Below are positions 23,501 through 33,534 of a DNA stretch of 64,000 nt, one piece after another. This stretch comes from Cladocopium goreaui. Taxonomy: Eukaryota; Sar; Dinophyceae; Suessiales; Symbiodiniaceae. Each line of letters starts with the position of its first letter. The stretch's first letter is position 1. The position numbers and the translations under genes were made by a program. The notes under the pieces were generated by a model that saw only the letters and a program-made list of their open reading frames with translations, did no database searches and was not told where the DNA came from. The stretch spans positions 18,501 to 82,500 of the forward strand of contig CAMXCT020001425.1 of assembly GCA_947184155.2 (NCBI GenBank), given 5' to 3'.

Positions 23501-24238
23501 GGTGGAAACACTTGAGGAAACACGCACTTGAGCATACGTGGAGTTCTCGTTCATCTGCAACTGAATGTGCTGCTGAATGGCCTTTGGCAAAGCACGCACC
23601 AAAACAGAAAGCATGATGTCGTCGGCAATGTCTGATCCACTTGCTCTGACATACTCAGTGTGCAGTCTCTCCAATCCAAGAATTTGGTCAAGCAGAGTGC
23701 GGTCTTTCTGAGTGAATCCAGGGATGTTCATCAAAGCGCTAAGTGTAGAGATGGCTCGAGACTTGGTCTTTGGCTGAAACAACTGCACAAGCTGACGCCA
23801 AACTTCAAATCCATTTCTGCCTTCAATTTGCCTCAGCATTCTAAGTGGCTTCCCACGCAACAATCCAATAAGAACGCTGTACAGTTGACTGCAACGATCC
23901 TGAGTCTCAGCAGGTTCACCTGTAACGTTCACAATGGGCTGGTCAGCATGGGTGACTTCAATCCTGTGCAAATCTAACTCAAAGCTGGGGTTGGCGTAGA
24001 ACAACCATGCTCGAAAATTTGTGCTAAAATCCTGCCAGTTGTTCAAGTCTGTGTCATGGACCTCTGAGCCAAAGGGATCAGGCTGTCTAACAACCTTTGA
24101 TGCCTCATGAAAATTCGAAGCGCTTGACCTGGACTGCTGTTGATCTCGTAGAGCTTGGGCTGCACTGCTAGCGGCCTGAGCTGCATCACTTGCTGCTTGA
24201 ACCAGTTTGGAAATTTCTTGAGGAGTCAGTGAAGCCAT
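20522..24238 (-). CDS. Copia gag-protease-integrase polyprotein
   Basis: 1,238 residues from ATG at 24,238, 77 bases inside the 5' LTR. Gag has a helical capsid-like region, a Lys/Gly-rich linker, and one zinc knuckle (CLHCGKFGHFKRDC, about residues 308-321). The aspartic protease motif is VVLDSGADGSVLP near 475. Integrase has the HHCC-like HQPFAPWCELCVAHR near 860 and acidic residues in SCVSFDFGY, LKCDQEPST and NGAAEVTVKV. The ORF stops at 20,522 just where a second frame continues the linker to RT, so a frameshift (programmed or mutational) is needed to make Gag-Pol. Confidence 0.93.
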   Translation of the reverse strand: MASLTPQEISKLVQAASDAAQAASSAAQALRDQQQSRSSASNFHEASKVVRQPDPFGSEVHDTDLNNWQDFSTNFRAWLFYANPSFELDLHRIEVTHADQPIVNVTGEPAETQDRCSQLYSVLIGLLRGKPLRMLRQIEGRNGFEVWRQLVQLFQPKTKSRAISTLSALMNIPGFTQKDRTLLDQILGLERLHTEYVRASGSDIADDIMLSVLVRALPKAIQQHIQLQMNENSTYAQVRVSSSVSTSNYGGVAPMEVDRFEKGKSKGKQKGKSKSKDPQKGKGKSKSDKGKGKGGKPSQRSATSSDQCLHCGKFGHFKRDCWKLHGKPDGKSVNQVSGGDQQASPPAASSSGASTVSSMPPSASLRLVTCPEPLIEELSSDASETELHDLTVIDSYGGFCKLVSQHDALDSTDLSASCVFTERCEHFDIAYSDFDDDWTYYDEQYMLSEELHDDVYNFYCIRAFGFSEPKSVEVVLDSGADGSVLPLEYANVGCVDKSFDGSSYIDAQGKPISVNGARIAEVRFGPVVFRERFIIAAVTSPLISMGRLLIDGWHLQNEGDGTMTLVRKHRHIPVHFKRNSLCATGVIRMLTENADVSSSTSSSSGQVQSAGHVRALTLGRALTGMGQGWIQLSENVFGLRSTQLTVGTTYCPSSGLLWLRTTLIKGDDGEWELEEFGQSIAELPTMVGPCNTEKCVVESITIAHTSMVPPEHLGFSVSDDIIAPRSGIPVRPLQPADAAEPAEQPDVDVIPAAEDAEPPVEAREDGMEHHEVWVDGVKLDTNSSLRTLRAACDSLGLSKSGGKIKCLKRLWNHLQAQELLAAHAAHHQLQSEIARPVYSQPVPDEPSAEEQARHSLTHQPFAPWCELCVAHRAVQDPHKEQEHSTTSHSCVSFDFGYSSRLAGEDTSCALYIHDRDTGAMHVIPTPAKGGRYLNYLCTEFCRFLVWLGHTTVGLKCDQEPSTLSLLEAVKKTCRGLGIQTITETVPPGSHASNGAAEVTVKVIRQQANLLIDQLEKGCGLGQTIGCQHPLYHWALLHSSWLHNRFVIRKGSTAYELCANKMYTGRLALFGESVLGFLKRTTKGSPQWTRGIWLGKTMSNDVHIIAVSGSTQLFVTRSVRRFPKPWNMDGIASVEACPWSFGYASLGSQLVLAKRISAPPILSLPEVKPRDLDAEAVMNVPPTPVEQEDGPQPTRPVAAVAPPVSSVLAPDVFAGELETQMEVSAGSHFQLDWKCQVLP

Positions 24239-24301
24239 GTCCTAAAGACAGAAGCTACCTAACAACCTAGGTCCTAGATCGGATGCCCTCCACATTGGCT
24301 A

Positions 24302-24315
24302 GGGCTCCGCTACCA
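24302..24315 (-). other. Primer binding site
   Basis: Minus-strand TGGTAGCGGAGCCC abuts the 5' LTR. It would pair with a tRNA ending GGGCTCCGCTACCA; the form resembles the initiator-Met tRNA site used by copia elements. Confidence 0.75.
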
Positions 24316-24491
24316 TGATTCTTTTCCTTGAAAGCAAAACGCCTGTGGATATATGTAAGATTCACCTGTACATGCATGTCATGGCAACTGCAAATGACAA
24401 CGTGTTGAAGTCACAAGTTCAAGTGAAATGCCAATGCATGCAACTGTTTACACTGATATATATGGGATGTGGATTAGGTCAAATCCATTCA
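24316..24491 (-). repeat. Copia LTR (5' in element orientation)
   Basis: 176 bases identical by eye to the other LTR. It should contain the element promoter. Confidence 0.95.
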
Positions 24492-25850
24492 CCTTCATTA
24501 TAGGGAACCGCTACTCCACTTCCTGAGACTAACCAACCCACTTCAACCTTGGGGGATGCGGTGGGGTAGGGAAGAAAAGGGTAAGATCTACCAGCCACAA
24601 CCGTCGCTTACCTTCATTGTAGGCTTCAACCTTGGGGGGTGGGGTGGGGCTAGGGAAGAAAAGGGTAGGAACTACCAGCCACAACCGTTGCTTACCTTCA
24701 TTATAGGGAAACACAACCGCTACTCCACTTCCTGAGACTGACCAACCCACTTCAACCTTCGGGGTGGGGTGAGGCTAGGGAAGAAAAGGGTAGGATCTAC
24801 CAACCACAACCGTTGCTTACATTCATTATAGGGAACCGCTTCTCCACTTCCTGAGACTTACCATCCCACTTCAACCTTGGCGGGTGCGGTGGGGCTAGGG
24901 AAGAAAAGGGTAGGACCTACCAGCCACAAACGTTGCTTACACTCATTATAGGGAAACACCACCGCTACTCCACTTCTTGCGACTTACCATCCCACTTCAA
25001 CCTTGGGGGGTGGGGTGGGCTAGGGACGAAAAGGGTAAAATCTACCAGCCACAACCGTTGCTTACCTTCATTATAGGAAACCGCTACTCCACTTCGTGAG
25101 ACTAACCATCCCACTTCAACCTTGGGGGGTGGGGTGGGGCTAGGAAAGAAAAGGGTAGGATCTACCAGCCACAACCGTTGCTTACCTTCATTATAGGGAA
25201 GCGCTACTCCACTTCCTGAGACTTACCAATCCACTTCAACCTTGGGGGGTGGGGTGGGGCTAGGGAAGAAAAGGGTAGGATCTACCAGCCACAACCGTTG
25301 CTTACCTTCATTATAGGAACCGCTACTCCATTTCCTGAAACTTACCAACCCACTTCAACCTTGGCGGGTGCGGTGGGGCTAGGGAAGAAAAGGGTAGGAC
25401 CTACCGGACCTACCAGCCACAAACGTTGCTTACACTCATTATAGGGAACCGCTTCTCCACTTCCTGAGACTAACCATCCCACTTCAACCTTGAGGGTTAA
25501 AAATGCTAAAAGCGAAAAAAAAAATCTACCAGCCACAACCGTTGCTTACCTTCATTATAGGGAACCGCTACTCCACTTCCTGAGACTAACCATCCCACTT
25601 CAACCTTGGGGGGTGGGGTGGGGCTGGGGAAGAAAAGGGTAGGAACTACCAGCCACAACCGTTGCTTACCTTCATTATAGGGAAACACAACCGCTACTCC
25701 ACTTCCTGAGACTTACCAACCCACTTCAACCTTGGGGGGTGGGGTGGAGCTAGGAATGAAAAGGGTAGGATCTACCAGCCACAACCGTTGCTTACATTCA
25801 TTATAGGGAACCGCTACTCCACTTCCTGAGACTAACCATCCACATGGATC
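24492..25850. repeat. ~120-base satellite array, right part
   Basis: About eleven more units of the same satellite as 16,790-17,458. Some are shortened; one near 25,500 has lost its G-rich middle. With the left part the array had about seventeen units before the copia insertion. Confidence 0.92.
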
Positions 25851-25896
25851 AGGAACCCAACCCCCTCACCCGATTTTCCCTCTTACGCAAAAGCTT

Positions 25897-25914
25897 GTTG
25901 GGCTTTCGCCCAAC
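25897..25914. other. Strong hairpin
   Basis: GTTGGGC-TTTC-GCCCAAC, a perfect 7-base-pair stem with a 4-base loop, six bases before the right 40-base direct repeat. Confidence 0.7.
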
Positions 25915-25919
25915 TACGC

Positions 25920-25958
25920 TTTAGCTCTATCGGGAAAGGTGAAAGAGTCGGTTTGGAT
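25920..25958. repeat. 40-base direct repeat, right copy
   Basis: Matches 16,547-16,586 with one substitution and one indel. See the left copy. Confidence 0.75.
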
Positions 25959-26299
25959 CCTACTTACGTATGGACTGTTAAACCTTCGAAACTCACAAAT
26001 GCAAAGCTGGGCAAATTGAAAATTGCAATGCTCGTGGACACTTTCATTTTCCTCCAGGGATTTTGAAGGCCCAAGGTTGTGTAGTTCCGGCCCGATTCAA
26101 CTTTCGGATCAACTTACACATCACAAGACAGCGTAAGAGGAACTCATACTTCCCCAATGGTGATGTAGGAAACTTACCACCCCGGGCAGATTATACAACT
26201 TAAAGGGTGGGAAAGCGAAGCGAATGGGTGGGCCAATTTCTTGAGGTGGATGGCTCCACATGAAGTAATGATCCCAAACTTCTTAACAAAATGGTTTCA

Positions 26300-26990
26300 A
26301 CCGTTTCTTGAGTCCCCCATCTTAAGGGGGCGGTACAAATGAAATAAATCGTTTCCAAAATTGTTGAAACCTTTTTCCCCATCTGACGGGGAGACCTGAC
26401 ATTCCCCCATCTTATGGGGGTGGCTCCTTTTTTTTCCTCTGATTTGGCCGATGTCGCTCTAAGGCTCCGTCCTGAAATTGGTATAAACAGGTCAAACTAA
26501 TTAAAAACTCCGCATGAAACGCAGTGGTTCCATCCATACTATACGAGGGCAAATCAACATGTCACCAGAAAAAGAAACCGGCGAAAAAAGACAGACGACC
26601 CGCAAATCCCCCAGCCAGATTTGCGTTTCGCCACAGAAAGCAACAGCGAAACAACAAAGGAAAAGGGGCCAGGGCCCAACACAAAACCAAACACGCACCT
26701 GATTTGCCACAAGACACAGCGGGAGTGTCCCACCGTGTCACAAAAACATGCAAAAAAGAAACTAATTGTGTAAATCATCAATGGCTAAGCAGACAAAGTG
26801 AGACATAAAACTATTCAAATTGCGGTTATACTTCCACCGCATCTTACGGGGGTGGCTCCTGTTGGACATCTGGATCCCCCATCTTACGGGGGCTTCTTCT
26901 GTTGGACATCTGAATCCCTTACGGGGGCTGCTCCTGTTGATTGAACATCTGCATGATTCCCCCATCTTACGGGTTTACAATATACACATA
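26300..26990. repeat. CCCCCATCTTACGGGGG hairpin repeats
   Basis: At least six variants of CCCCCATCTTACGGGGG, each able to fold into a short hairpin, often followed by TGGCTCCTGTTGGACATCTG. A 412-base insertion (26,428-26,839) splits the array. Confidence 0.75.
26428..26839 (-). mobile_element. A-tailed short retroposon R1
   Basis: Minus-strand insertion ending GCGACATCGGCCAAATCAGA then GGAAAAAAAA, flanked by near-identical CATCTTAYGGGGGTGGCTCC. The flanking match may partly come from the hairpin repeat it landed in. Its 3' end is shared with R2, R3 and R4. No coding capacity; internal promoter boxes not recognised. Confidence 0.6.
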
Positions 26991-27539
26991 TGTGTTGTGA
27001 TTGGATAGTGGCCCCCTCCACTGTAGCACAAGTGAGTGACGGGCCCGGACCCTTCCAACTCTAGCAGATGCAAAACCCCGGTCGGTGAAGCAGTAAGCAG
27101 GCCAGGCAGTATACTCACTAACACTTCACCCTTGGGTCACGCGGGTCGTGCGGCTGCGTGGTCAGTCTGCTTTAGCTGCGAGCTGCACGCCGGGCACCTC
27201 CCTGAATAGATAGGCAGCACAACTCTATTCCTTCAAGCTGCGCAACTGACCTACCGGCCCCAGTCACCAAATCATTAAGTCGGCTGACAGTGAGGAGGTG
27301 GCAAAGTCCCAGGCCCACGCTCAGAGATTTGAGCTGTTTGGTAAGCTGGCCGCTTCAGATTGGCTGGGCTGCTTTGCAGCTGGCTGGCCTTTGGTTTGGC
27401 TGTGTTTGCGCACGGTTGTGTCTGAGAGCAAGTTGTAACGTGGCATCTATGTGATTAAAGTCAAATATTCAATCCATGCCCTTGCAGACGTTGCGCGGTC
27501 AATATGCTCCTTGCGCTGTCCACATGCGTCACTTGTAAG

Positions 27540-27850
27540 TCTTGGACTCTTGGACTGGACTGGCTCAATGAAGATGAATCGCCCAAGACCAGGAACCAAA
27601 CAGGTTTGAGGCGAAAAACAACACCGCCAAGATGAAGGCAAATGCCAATACAAAGCTAGCTGTGACAAGCTCAAAGTAAGTCCAATGAAAAAGTCCAAAA
27701 GACCAAGGCAAGTCCAATGAAAAGCCCCAAGACCAGGAAGAGTCCAATGAAAAGATCAAAGACCAAAGCAAAGTCCAATCAAAAGTCCTAAGCCCAAGAC
27801 AAAGTCCAAAAGTTCAAAGCCCAATTGGACTTTTGTTTTCCATTTGGACT
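27540..27850. repeat. Degenerate AGTCCAATGAAAAG repeat
   Basis: About ten loose copies of AAGTCCAATGAAAAG and AAGACCA with irregular spacing. Confidence 0.6.
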
Positions 27851-28006
27851 CAAGTTTACTTTGACCTCAACTTTTATATTTTACGTGTATTTTGGATCCG
27901 CAATGTGAGTAGCATTTTTTCTTGACAGAAGTTTTGACATGCCAAAGATCGGTGCCCTGGAAAATGTTTGTTTGCATGACTCTGAAACGCATCGACGGTT
28001 GATTGT

Positions 28007-28076
28007 ACAAGGGAGGCCCCAACTCCGTCCCCAAAAATCACATCAATTTCAGGTACCAAAAACGAACCCAAAACTA
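28007..28076. repeat. 70-base perfect direct repeat, copy 1
   Basis: From ACAAGGGAGGCCCCAACTCC to AACGAACCCAAAACTA. The same 70 bases recur at 28,991-29,060. The flanks differ, so this is a dispersed unit and not part of a longer duplication. Confidence 0.85.
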
Positions 28077-28990
28077 GCCCCTTGTGCCTGCTTGTTTTGG
28101 TCATAACAATCTTTCCCTTTCTGTTCTGTTGCTGAAAGAGGTCCTGTGTTTCCAAAGCCTGCAATCGAGGCGCTTCGAGGCTCGGCGAGGCCTGGCCGAG
28201 GCCACGCCTCGGACGCAAAACGTATTGGCACAAGGACAAAGCGAGGCTTACAGGGACTCGAAACTATATAATACTATTGTTGAAGTCCCAGCAAGGTTGA
28301 ACTTGAAGTAGTTGGCAACTGTGCTGCCTTGCTAGAATTTTAGGCCGCAGCTGGCGCAGAGGGACGGCCTCAAGGCAAGCCTCGAAGCTTCAAGTTGATG
28401 GAAATTGCAGCAAAACAAAAAGTTTATAAGATGAAACAAAGTTGAAGGCAGGCCTCAATGCAAGTCTCGAACTCCAGTGTCGCGAGACCATGAAAATTAG
28501 AACAAAGCACCTCAGAGCAAGCTTCGAGGCAGGCTTCAAGGCAGGCTTCAAGGCAGGCCTCGAGAGCCTCAAGCCTATGAAAATTGAAGCAAAACAATAT
28601 GACAAAGAAGGGACCCTTTTTTGGTCCTCAAAACGTAAGAAAAAGCAGGCGCGCAAAAATGAGCCTCCCCAGTTCAAGCTTCCACTCGCAGCTGTTGCTG
28701 GTCAAATCAGCATCAACTTGAAATAAACGCTTCAAAAGATTTGCCACAATGAAGGGGCCAAAACTGGACCCTCCAGGGGGAACCACTTTTGATTTCAAGG
28801 GGGTCCACTTTCTGACCCCTTTTTAAACACGTTTCCTTTGCACGGGGGTCCAAAACTGGACCCTCAACAGATTGAATCCGGTGCCTCCTTGGAGGTCCGG
28901 TTTTAAACCCATCCAAGCACCTTCTTTCAGCTGCGCTGTTCCAATGTAGAAACGCATCAAACCAACACCGGTTGGCAATAAGGGCCTCGA

Positions 28991-29060
28991 ACAAGGGAGG
29001 CCCCAACTCCGTCCCCAAAAATCACATCAATTTCAGGTACCAAAAACGAACCCAAAACTA
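28991..29060. repeat. 70-base perfect direct repeat, copy 2
   Basis: Identical by eye to 28,007-28,076, 984 bases downstream. Confidence 0.85.
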
Positions 29061-30163
29061 CCAATGACCCCAAAGTGTTCCCAAGTTGTTCTTTTATACG
29101 AGCAAGAGGAGATGCTGAAATTGGAGGCTTTGCTACGCAGCCACGCCACAAGCGTTGTGACGATCTCACACAAACCATCAAATGAATGACCTTCGAATTG
29201 TGGTTGGCTTCCATGCATCAGCTTCCAATCGCCTGTAAGTGCTCTTTTGATCCAGACTGCAATGAGTCACTCGAGCTCTCAGCGCTCGCCCTCCATTCCA
29301 AGACCCTGTCAAAGCCAACTGAAACAGTCTGCTAACTCTGGTGCCATTGGATCGAAGGCCCTCCTCTAATTTTTCGCGCGAGTAGATCATAGCTGACCTA
29401 TATTGAGCACTCACATAGTGTCCAAGTGCCAACTGCTCCTCTGTGGTGCAGAGATCACATGCAGGTTGTTTCAAACGATTTTTAATTTGAAGCTTTTCAC
29501 ATGTTGATTGCCATTGGAAGTCATGCAAGTCATGAAAGCATGAAACACTTGGTAACCCAATGCCTCAGCATGGCTACATGCGGTAGAGGTTCTTGAGCCA
29601 AGTGACAGGTGCTCATTCAACTTCGTAATGCATTACAGTTGGCTCAACAGCAACCGCTTCAAAATTGAGATCAAGCAATTGTGGATCTTTTTCAACATGC
29701 AACCACTAGGCCTCCATGTAATTCCTTATTCATCATAAATCATTTTTCCATCCCCATGAAACTTTTTACATTCAGCCCTCTGAAACAATCTCCCGTTATT
29801 TGAACTTGGAGCCATATTTCAAATTTTCTTTTGCGTTCAAATTGACTCGAAGGTAGCTTTTCAGAATCGTGCTGTGGAGCTGGGATCGAACAGGCCGAAA
29901 TTGATGCTGTTGATGATGCTGGAATCCATAGCTATGCAACTTACGCATACTGCAGCACTTATCAGCTGATGACACAGCATTAAATTTCATGCCTTGTTCC
30001 TGGAAGACTTGAAGTTAAGGCTGACAGGTCGGAATCGAGTGTGGCTAGAATCATTCCTTGCAGAGAAGATGGAGAATCCGTCAACAGAAGGAGCGTTTGA
30101 TGGCTTGAGTTTCACACCTCAGAGCGAACCATCGCATGCACTCATTCACAAAGTTTGCCAGCA

Positions 30164-30262
30164 TTTTTTTGTGGTCGGCGCCCGTTGCCTTTCGGCGGGT
30201 CGCACTTGAGACTCCCGAGTAGACCAGCAGGGATTCGAACCACCACCGGCAGTCTGTCAGCT
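30164..30262 (-). mobile_element. tRNA-derived SINE S1, 5'-truncated
   Basis: Minus-strand SINE with B box GGTTCGAATCC and 3' end CCGCCGAAAGGCAACGGGCG then CCGACCAC and seven A. Flanked by a perfect 17-base duplication CACAAAGTTTGCCAGCA (30,147-30,163 and 30,263-30,279). The A box part is missing. Confidence 0.9.
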
Positions 30263-30436
30263 CACAAAGTTTGCCAGCAGATTGAAGACAATGTGATCAC
30301 ATATATGGAGCTGAATCGTTGCACATCTAGACAGAAGCCTTGCACTCCAAGATGGCTCCTCTGGACAATTTAAAAAGTCTGCCAGCTCAGCAAAAAAAGC
30401 AACGTTTAGATGTGAATGTCACAGGCGAACACAAAC

Positions 30437-30561
30437 TGGTCGTGGTGAAGTTGGTAGGGCATCACTCTTGTGGTGCTGACAGACCGCTGGCGGTTCGATT
30501 CCCCGCTGGTCCGCGTAAGACCGTAGACCCGCCGAAAGGCAACGGGCTCGGACAAAAAAAA
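30437..30561 (+). mobile_element. tRNA-derived SINE S2
   Basis: Plus-strand copy with an A-box-like GTGAAGTTGGTAGGGCATC, B box GGTTCGATTCC and tail CCGCCGAAAGGCAACGGGCT ending in eight A. No clear target duplication. Confidence 0.8.
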
Positions 30562-30803
30562 CACTTCTTTGAGGAGACCTTAGCGTGTGACCTGTCAGAG
30601 ATCGTTTGATACCTTAACCCAAAGCGCCTTGTCTGCATTGATCACCTGTTCAACACTGTGTCGTAGTTTCATAGAGGTGCATTCATAGTTTCAAAAAAGT
30701 TTCTGGTCCACAAGTGAAGCACAAAAGTTGCAATCACACGTGTAAATGTGAGCAAAGAGACTCTCGAACTTTGGCAGAATGACGCCCCATCCATGGTCAG
30801 CGC

Positions 30804-30889
30804 TGTAGATGTTTCCTTTATAACAGCTTCTGCTCATGTAAGAACCGAGCCTTAGAGCGTGATCGGCCACACCGGAGGAAAAAAAAAAC
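30804..30889 (+). mobile_element. A-tailed short retroposon R2
   Basis: 86-base insertion ending GAGCGTGATCGGCCACACCG then GGA(n), between ATCCATGGTCAGCGC and ATCTATGGTCAGCGC (15-base duplication with one mismatch). The last ~40 bases match R1 and R3; the 5' part does not. Confidence 0.7.
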
Positions 30890-31144
30890 ATCTATGGTCA
30901 GCGCAGTTGGTCCAGTCAGAATTGTTTGCCGAATGCCAACCAGACCAACTGTCAGGCTCTCTGCGCCACCCTTGAGTGGTAGGGCCTAGTGGTGGTAGAC
31001 TGTGATTGCGATCTGCGGCCTCGACCTCTAACCCCTTAGATTGGCTTGGCGTACGCATCTTTCAAGCCTTGTGGTTTTTGTTGTCCAAGCTCTTGAAAGA
31101 CCACAACATCCCACTATTTCGATGATTTCCCACCATCGAGCTTA

Positions 31145-31233
31145 CTCGCGGACCAGCGGGGAATCGAACCACCACCGGCAGTCCCTCCGCGTCGCCAAGA
31201 ACGACGCCCTACCAACTGAGCCACGAGGACACC
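31145..31233 (-). mobile_element. tRNA-derived SINE S3, 5' half (inverted)
   Basis: On the minus strand GTGGCTCAGTTGGTAGGGCG is a good A box and GGTGGTTCGATTCCCCGC contains the B box. The predicted anticodon stem GCGTCG/CGACGC encloses TTCTTGG, a Lys-CUU-like loop. The copy stops where the tail should begin; its 3' half is at 31,783-31,828 on the other strand (see findings). Confidence 0.75.
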
Positions 31234-31782
31234 TTGGCCCCCCTTGCCCCTCTAGACTCCTACCGAAATTTTCAGCCGAGAAAGAACATGAATTATGATC
31301 TTTTCAGAATCCCGTTATTAATTAATAGTATTAATTTAAAACGGGATGGAGTAAGAATCTGCTTCGGGAAAGATGTGGGAAGGTGAAATATTGAATGCTT
31401 TCTTACTCCGCCATCGTTTCGACATCGTGTCAATTACATTGGGTAATTGAATTAAACATTCCACGGAGTAGCGGAGTAGCGCGGAGTGCGACGGATTGGT
31501 GAATGTTGCCTGGGTGGTGCTGCATTGCAATCGCCGCATTGGAGCTAGGGAACGGAGACAGCTGATACCACATGTGCGCTTTCAGGTTCCATTTCTGGGG
31601 TTGGAAAGTCCATTTCTGATCCTCTGTCGATCCGCGGCTAGCTGTTTATGCACGGTCCTGAGACGGGCATTATACCAGACAAGATCGCCTGAGGTTGAAT
31701 GTAACTCCAAGCAAGTCAAAGTTAAGCTAGCAAACGAAGAAGAGCGCTAAATGCCAGCGTCAACACTCGACAACCTTCAGAT

Positions 31783-31828
31783 CGTCAAGTGGTGACCCGC
31801 CGAAGGCAAAGGGCGCCGGCCAAAAAAA
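31783..31828 (+). mobile_element. tRNA-derived SINE S3, 3' half
   Basis: Contains TCAAGTG then GACCCGCCGAAGGCAAAGGG and a short A tail, i.e. only the SINE 3' end. It is followed by AGAGGGGCAAGGGGGCCAA, whose inverted copy borders the 5' half at 31,234-31,253. Confidence 0.75.
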
Positions 31829-32036
31829 CAAATAGAGGGGCAAGGGGGCCAACAAGGGGCAGTAAAGTATTCAATACAATCATTCAAATGGAAGCCGACC
31901 ACCTGCGCGAAAACCCACAAACTCCGCAACAGCAAGAAACACTTCAAGCAATCACCTAAGGCTGCAAAAGGCTGATGCGCCTTCTTTTAGCAGCAAGCAA
32001 TCAAACAAGAAACAAAATCATCTACAAAACAGCTTG

Positions 32037-32290
32037 CTCCGACGGACCCAATTCTGGGTCCGGAAAACCTTCTCAAAACCGGCTTCGCTCAAAAGGGCCT
32101 CCCTAGTTGCCCTTCCGGTTGCCATAAGCCACAAAGCTTTATTGAAACCAAAACGTTGCGCTTCTGCAACCTTGATACAAACAACTTCAAAAAATGAACC
32201 TAAACACGGTCCCAAAAATGGGACCGCATGCACAGCTTAGTAAAAGAACAAAAGAAAAGCACTTTCACGGTCCCATTTTTGGGACCGTCT
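32037..32290. other. Three GGTCCC/GGGACC palindromes
   Basis: Hairpins at about 32,042-32,061 (GGACCCAATTCTGGGTCC), 32,207-32,225 (CGGTCCCAAAAATGGGACCG) and 32,269-32,288 (CGGTCCCATTTTTGGGACCG). The last two have the same stem with an A5 or T5 loop. Confidence 0.7.
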
Positions 32291-32339
32291 GGCAGTACCA
32301 AAAATGAGACCGCAAAATCGCAAATCAACAGCAAATGTT

Positions 32340-32676
32340 CCATGTTAGCTCACGTTGAGAAGGACGGGTGCATCACACCTGCCAAAGCTAGTGAGTTGCA
32401 AGGCCTGTTAAATTTTGCAGTGAGCTTTTCATTTGGGCAGGAGCCTGAAAAATGTGGTTTCTGCATTCTTGCCTTTTGCAGATAGGACCCGCAACCAAAC
32501 TGACCTTGTGAACCTTTGCTCCTATACGCGCGCAATGCTCTTGGATCAGCGTCCGAGAGTTCACTCCGTTTCGAGTTGTAGCACGTCGGTGGCAATTTTT
32601 ACTGACGGGTCTGGGAAGGCTATAGCTGGTGCTGTCCTGATCGATGGCCAAACCCGCCTTGCCTTCAAAATCTTAG
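32340..32676 (+). pseudogene. Retroelement pol fragment: RT end and RNase H (left part)
   Basis: Frames read ITPAKASELQGLLNFAVSF and, after a frameshift near 32,440, SVAIFTDGSGKAIAGAVLID. The first matches the RT connection region and the second the start of RNase H (TDGS) in DIRS- or Ty3-type pol genes. It continues on the far side of GHH copy A at 35,836-35,995. One frameshift and the insertion make it a pseudogene. Confidence 0.6.
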
Positions 32677-33333
32677 TTTTTTTCCCCTTCCAACGCCTTC
32701 ATGGCTTCCGCCAGGTCGTTACACACATTCAATCGCGGCAAACAGTTGAATTGTAGTTTACATGCAGGGCTGTCAACTCGTCGAAAGCCACAAAAGTGCC
32801 GGTTGCGGACCAGTACGCAGTCCAGAAGCTGTCCCAGCAAGAAAACAGACAAGAAAGCAAACCAAAAACAACAAAGCAAACCAAAAAGGCAAAAAACACA
32901 CAACCACAACACCAACCAAACAAAAACGACAGAGAGAAAGGGATCGCCACCAGCAATGGGAATTACGTGCATGATGACATCTTATGTGTCATTCTGAGAA
33001 TGGCCCAAAACAAGAAACAAAACAGAACAAACACAAAACACACCAATGGGCCATATCGGTGGGTGAGAGAAGCAACAAAGCTCCATGCGGAAACCAGGGA
33101 TCCCCTCAGCCAGGATCCCCGAGATCACAAAGAGCAGCCGTTCAGGCATGACATTACACCCTGGCACTTCGAAGCAAACACCGACAACGCCGGGTCGCAA
33201 CGAGAGTGGTGAGAAACGAAAAAATGGTGAAACGGGAAGGTGAAACAAGATCTAAGGTGAAAATGACAGCAATAGCTACGGCACTCAGGGCACACTCAGA
33301 GTCCGCTCAGTTGTTCTTTTCCAAGCATCATCC

Positions 33334-33534
33334 TCATTGGGAGCTATAGTGCACTCTTGCGGTGCATACCGCTTTCAAAACTGAATCCAATGCGATCGAG
33401 TTAGCGATGATCGCTAGCTCGACAGCATTGATGCAGGCTTGCAAGCGTAGAGCTGCTCGAGCGGTCAACTTAGCAGGTGTTGCAGCCAATTGCATTTGAT
33501 GCGGTCGGTTGGCCATGGTAGCTGGCTCAGTCAC
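33334..33534 (-). CDS. Possible short ORF after ORFd (copy A)
   Basis: 66 residues overlapping the ORFd stop (ATGTGA) and containing AKLTARAALRLQACINAVEL, also visible in copy B (38,021-38,401) and broken in copy C. It corresponds in position to the end of ORFd in copy E. Coding status uncertain. Confidence 0.3.
   Translation of the reverse strand: MTEPATMANRPHQMQLAATPAKLTARAALRLQACINAVELAIIANSIALDSVLKAVCTARVHYSSQ

Larger units (their letters stand above)
17459..24491 (-). mobile_element. Complete Ty1/copia LTR retrotransposon
   Basis: A 7,033-base element with two LTRs of 176 bases that look identical, each starting TG and ending CA. It is flanked by the 5-base duplication CCTTC (17,454-17,458 and 24,492-24,496) and sits inside one unit of the 120-base satellite. 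Domain order on the minus strand is gag, protease, integrase, RT, RNase H, which defines copia. A primer binding site and a polypurine tract are in place. LTR identity indicates a recent insertion. Two frame changes between integrase and RT (near 20,550 and 20,320) mean the pol frame is broken or needs recoding. Confidence 0.95.
26991..30146. other. Non-coding region with degenerate repeats
   Basis: No defensible gene. It contains AAGTCCAATGAAAAG-type repeats (27,540-27,850), a 70-base direct repeat pair, AGGCAGGCTTCA repeats (28,370-28,580) and two GGGTCCAAAACTGGACCCT-like palindromes (28,755-28,866). Confidence 0.5.

Noticed and set aside
30437-30561. Possible tRNA gene (B box GGTTCGATTCC)
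   Set aside because: No complete acceptor stem; the common tail, A run and target duplications of its relatives show it is a SINE.
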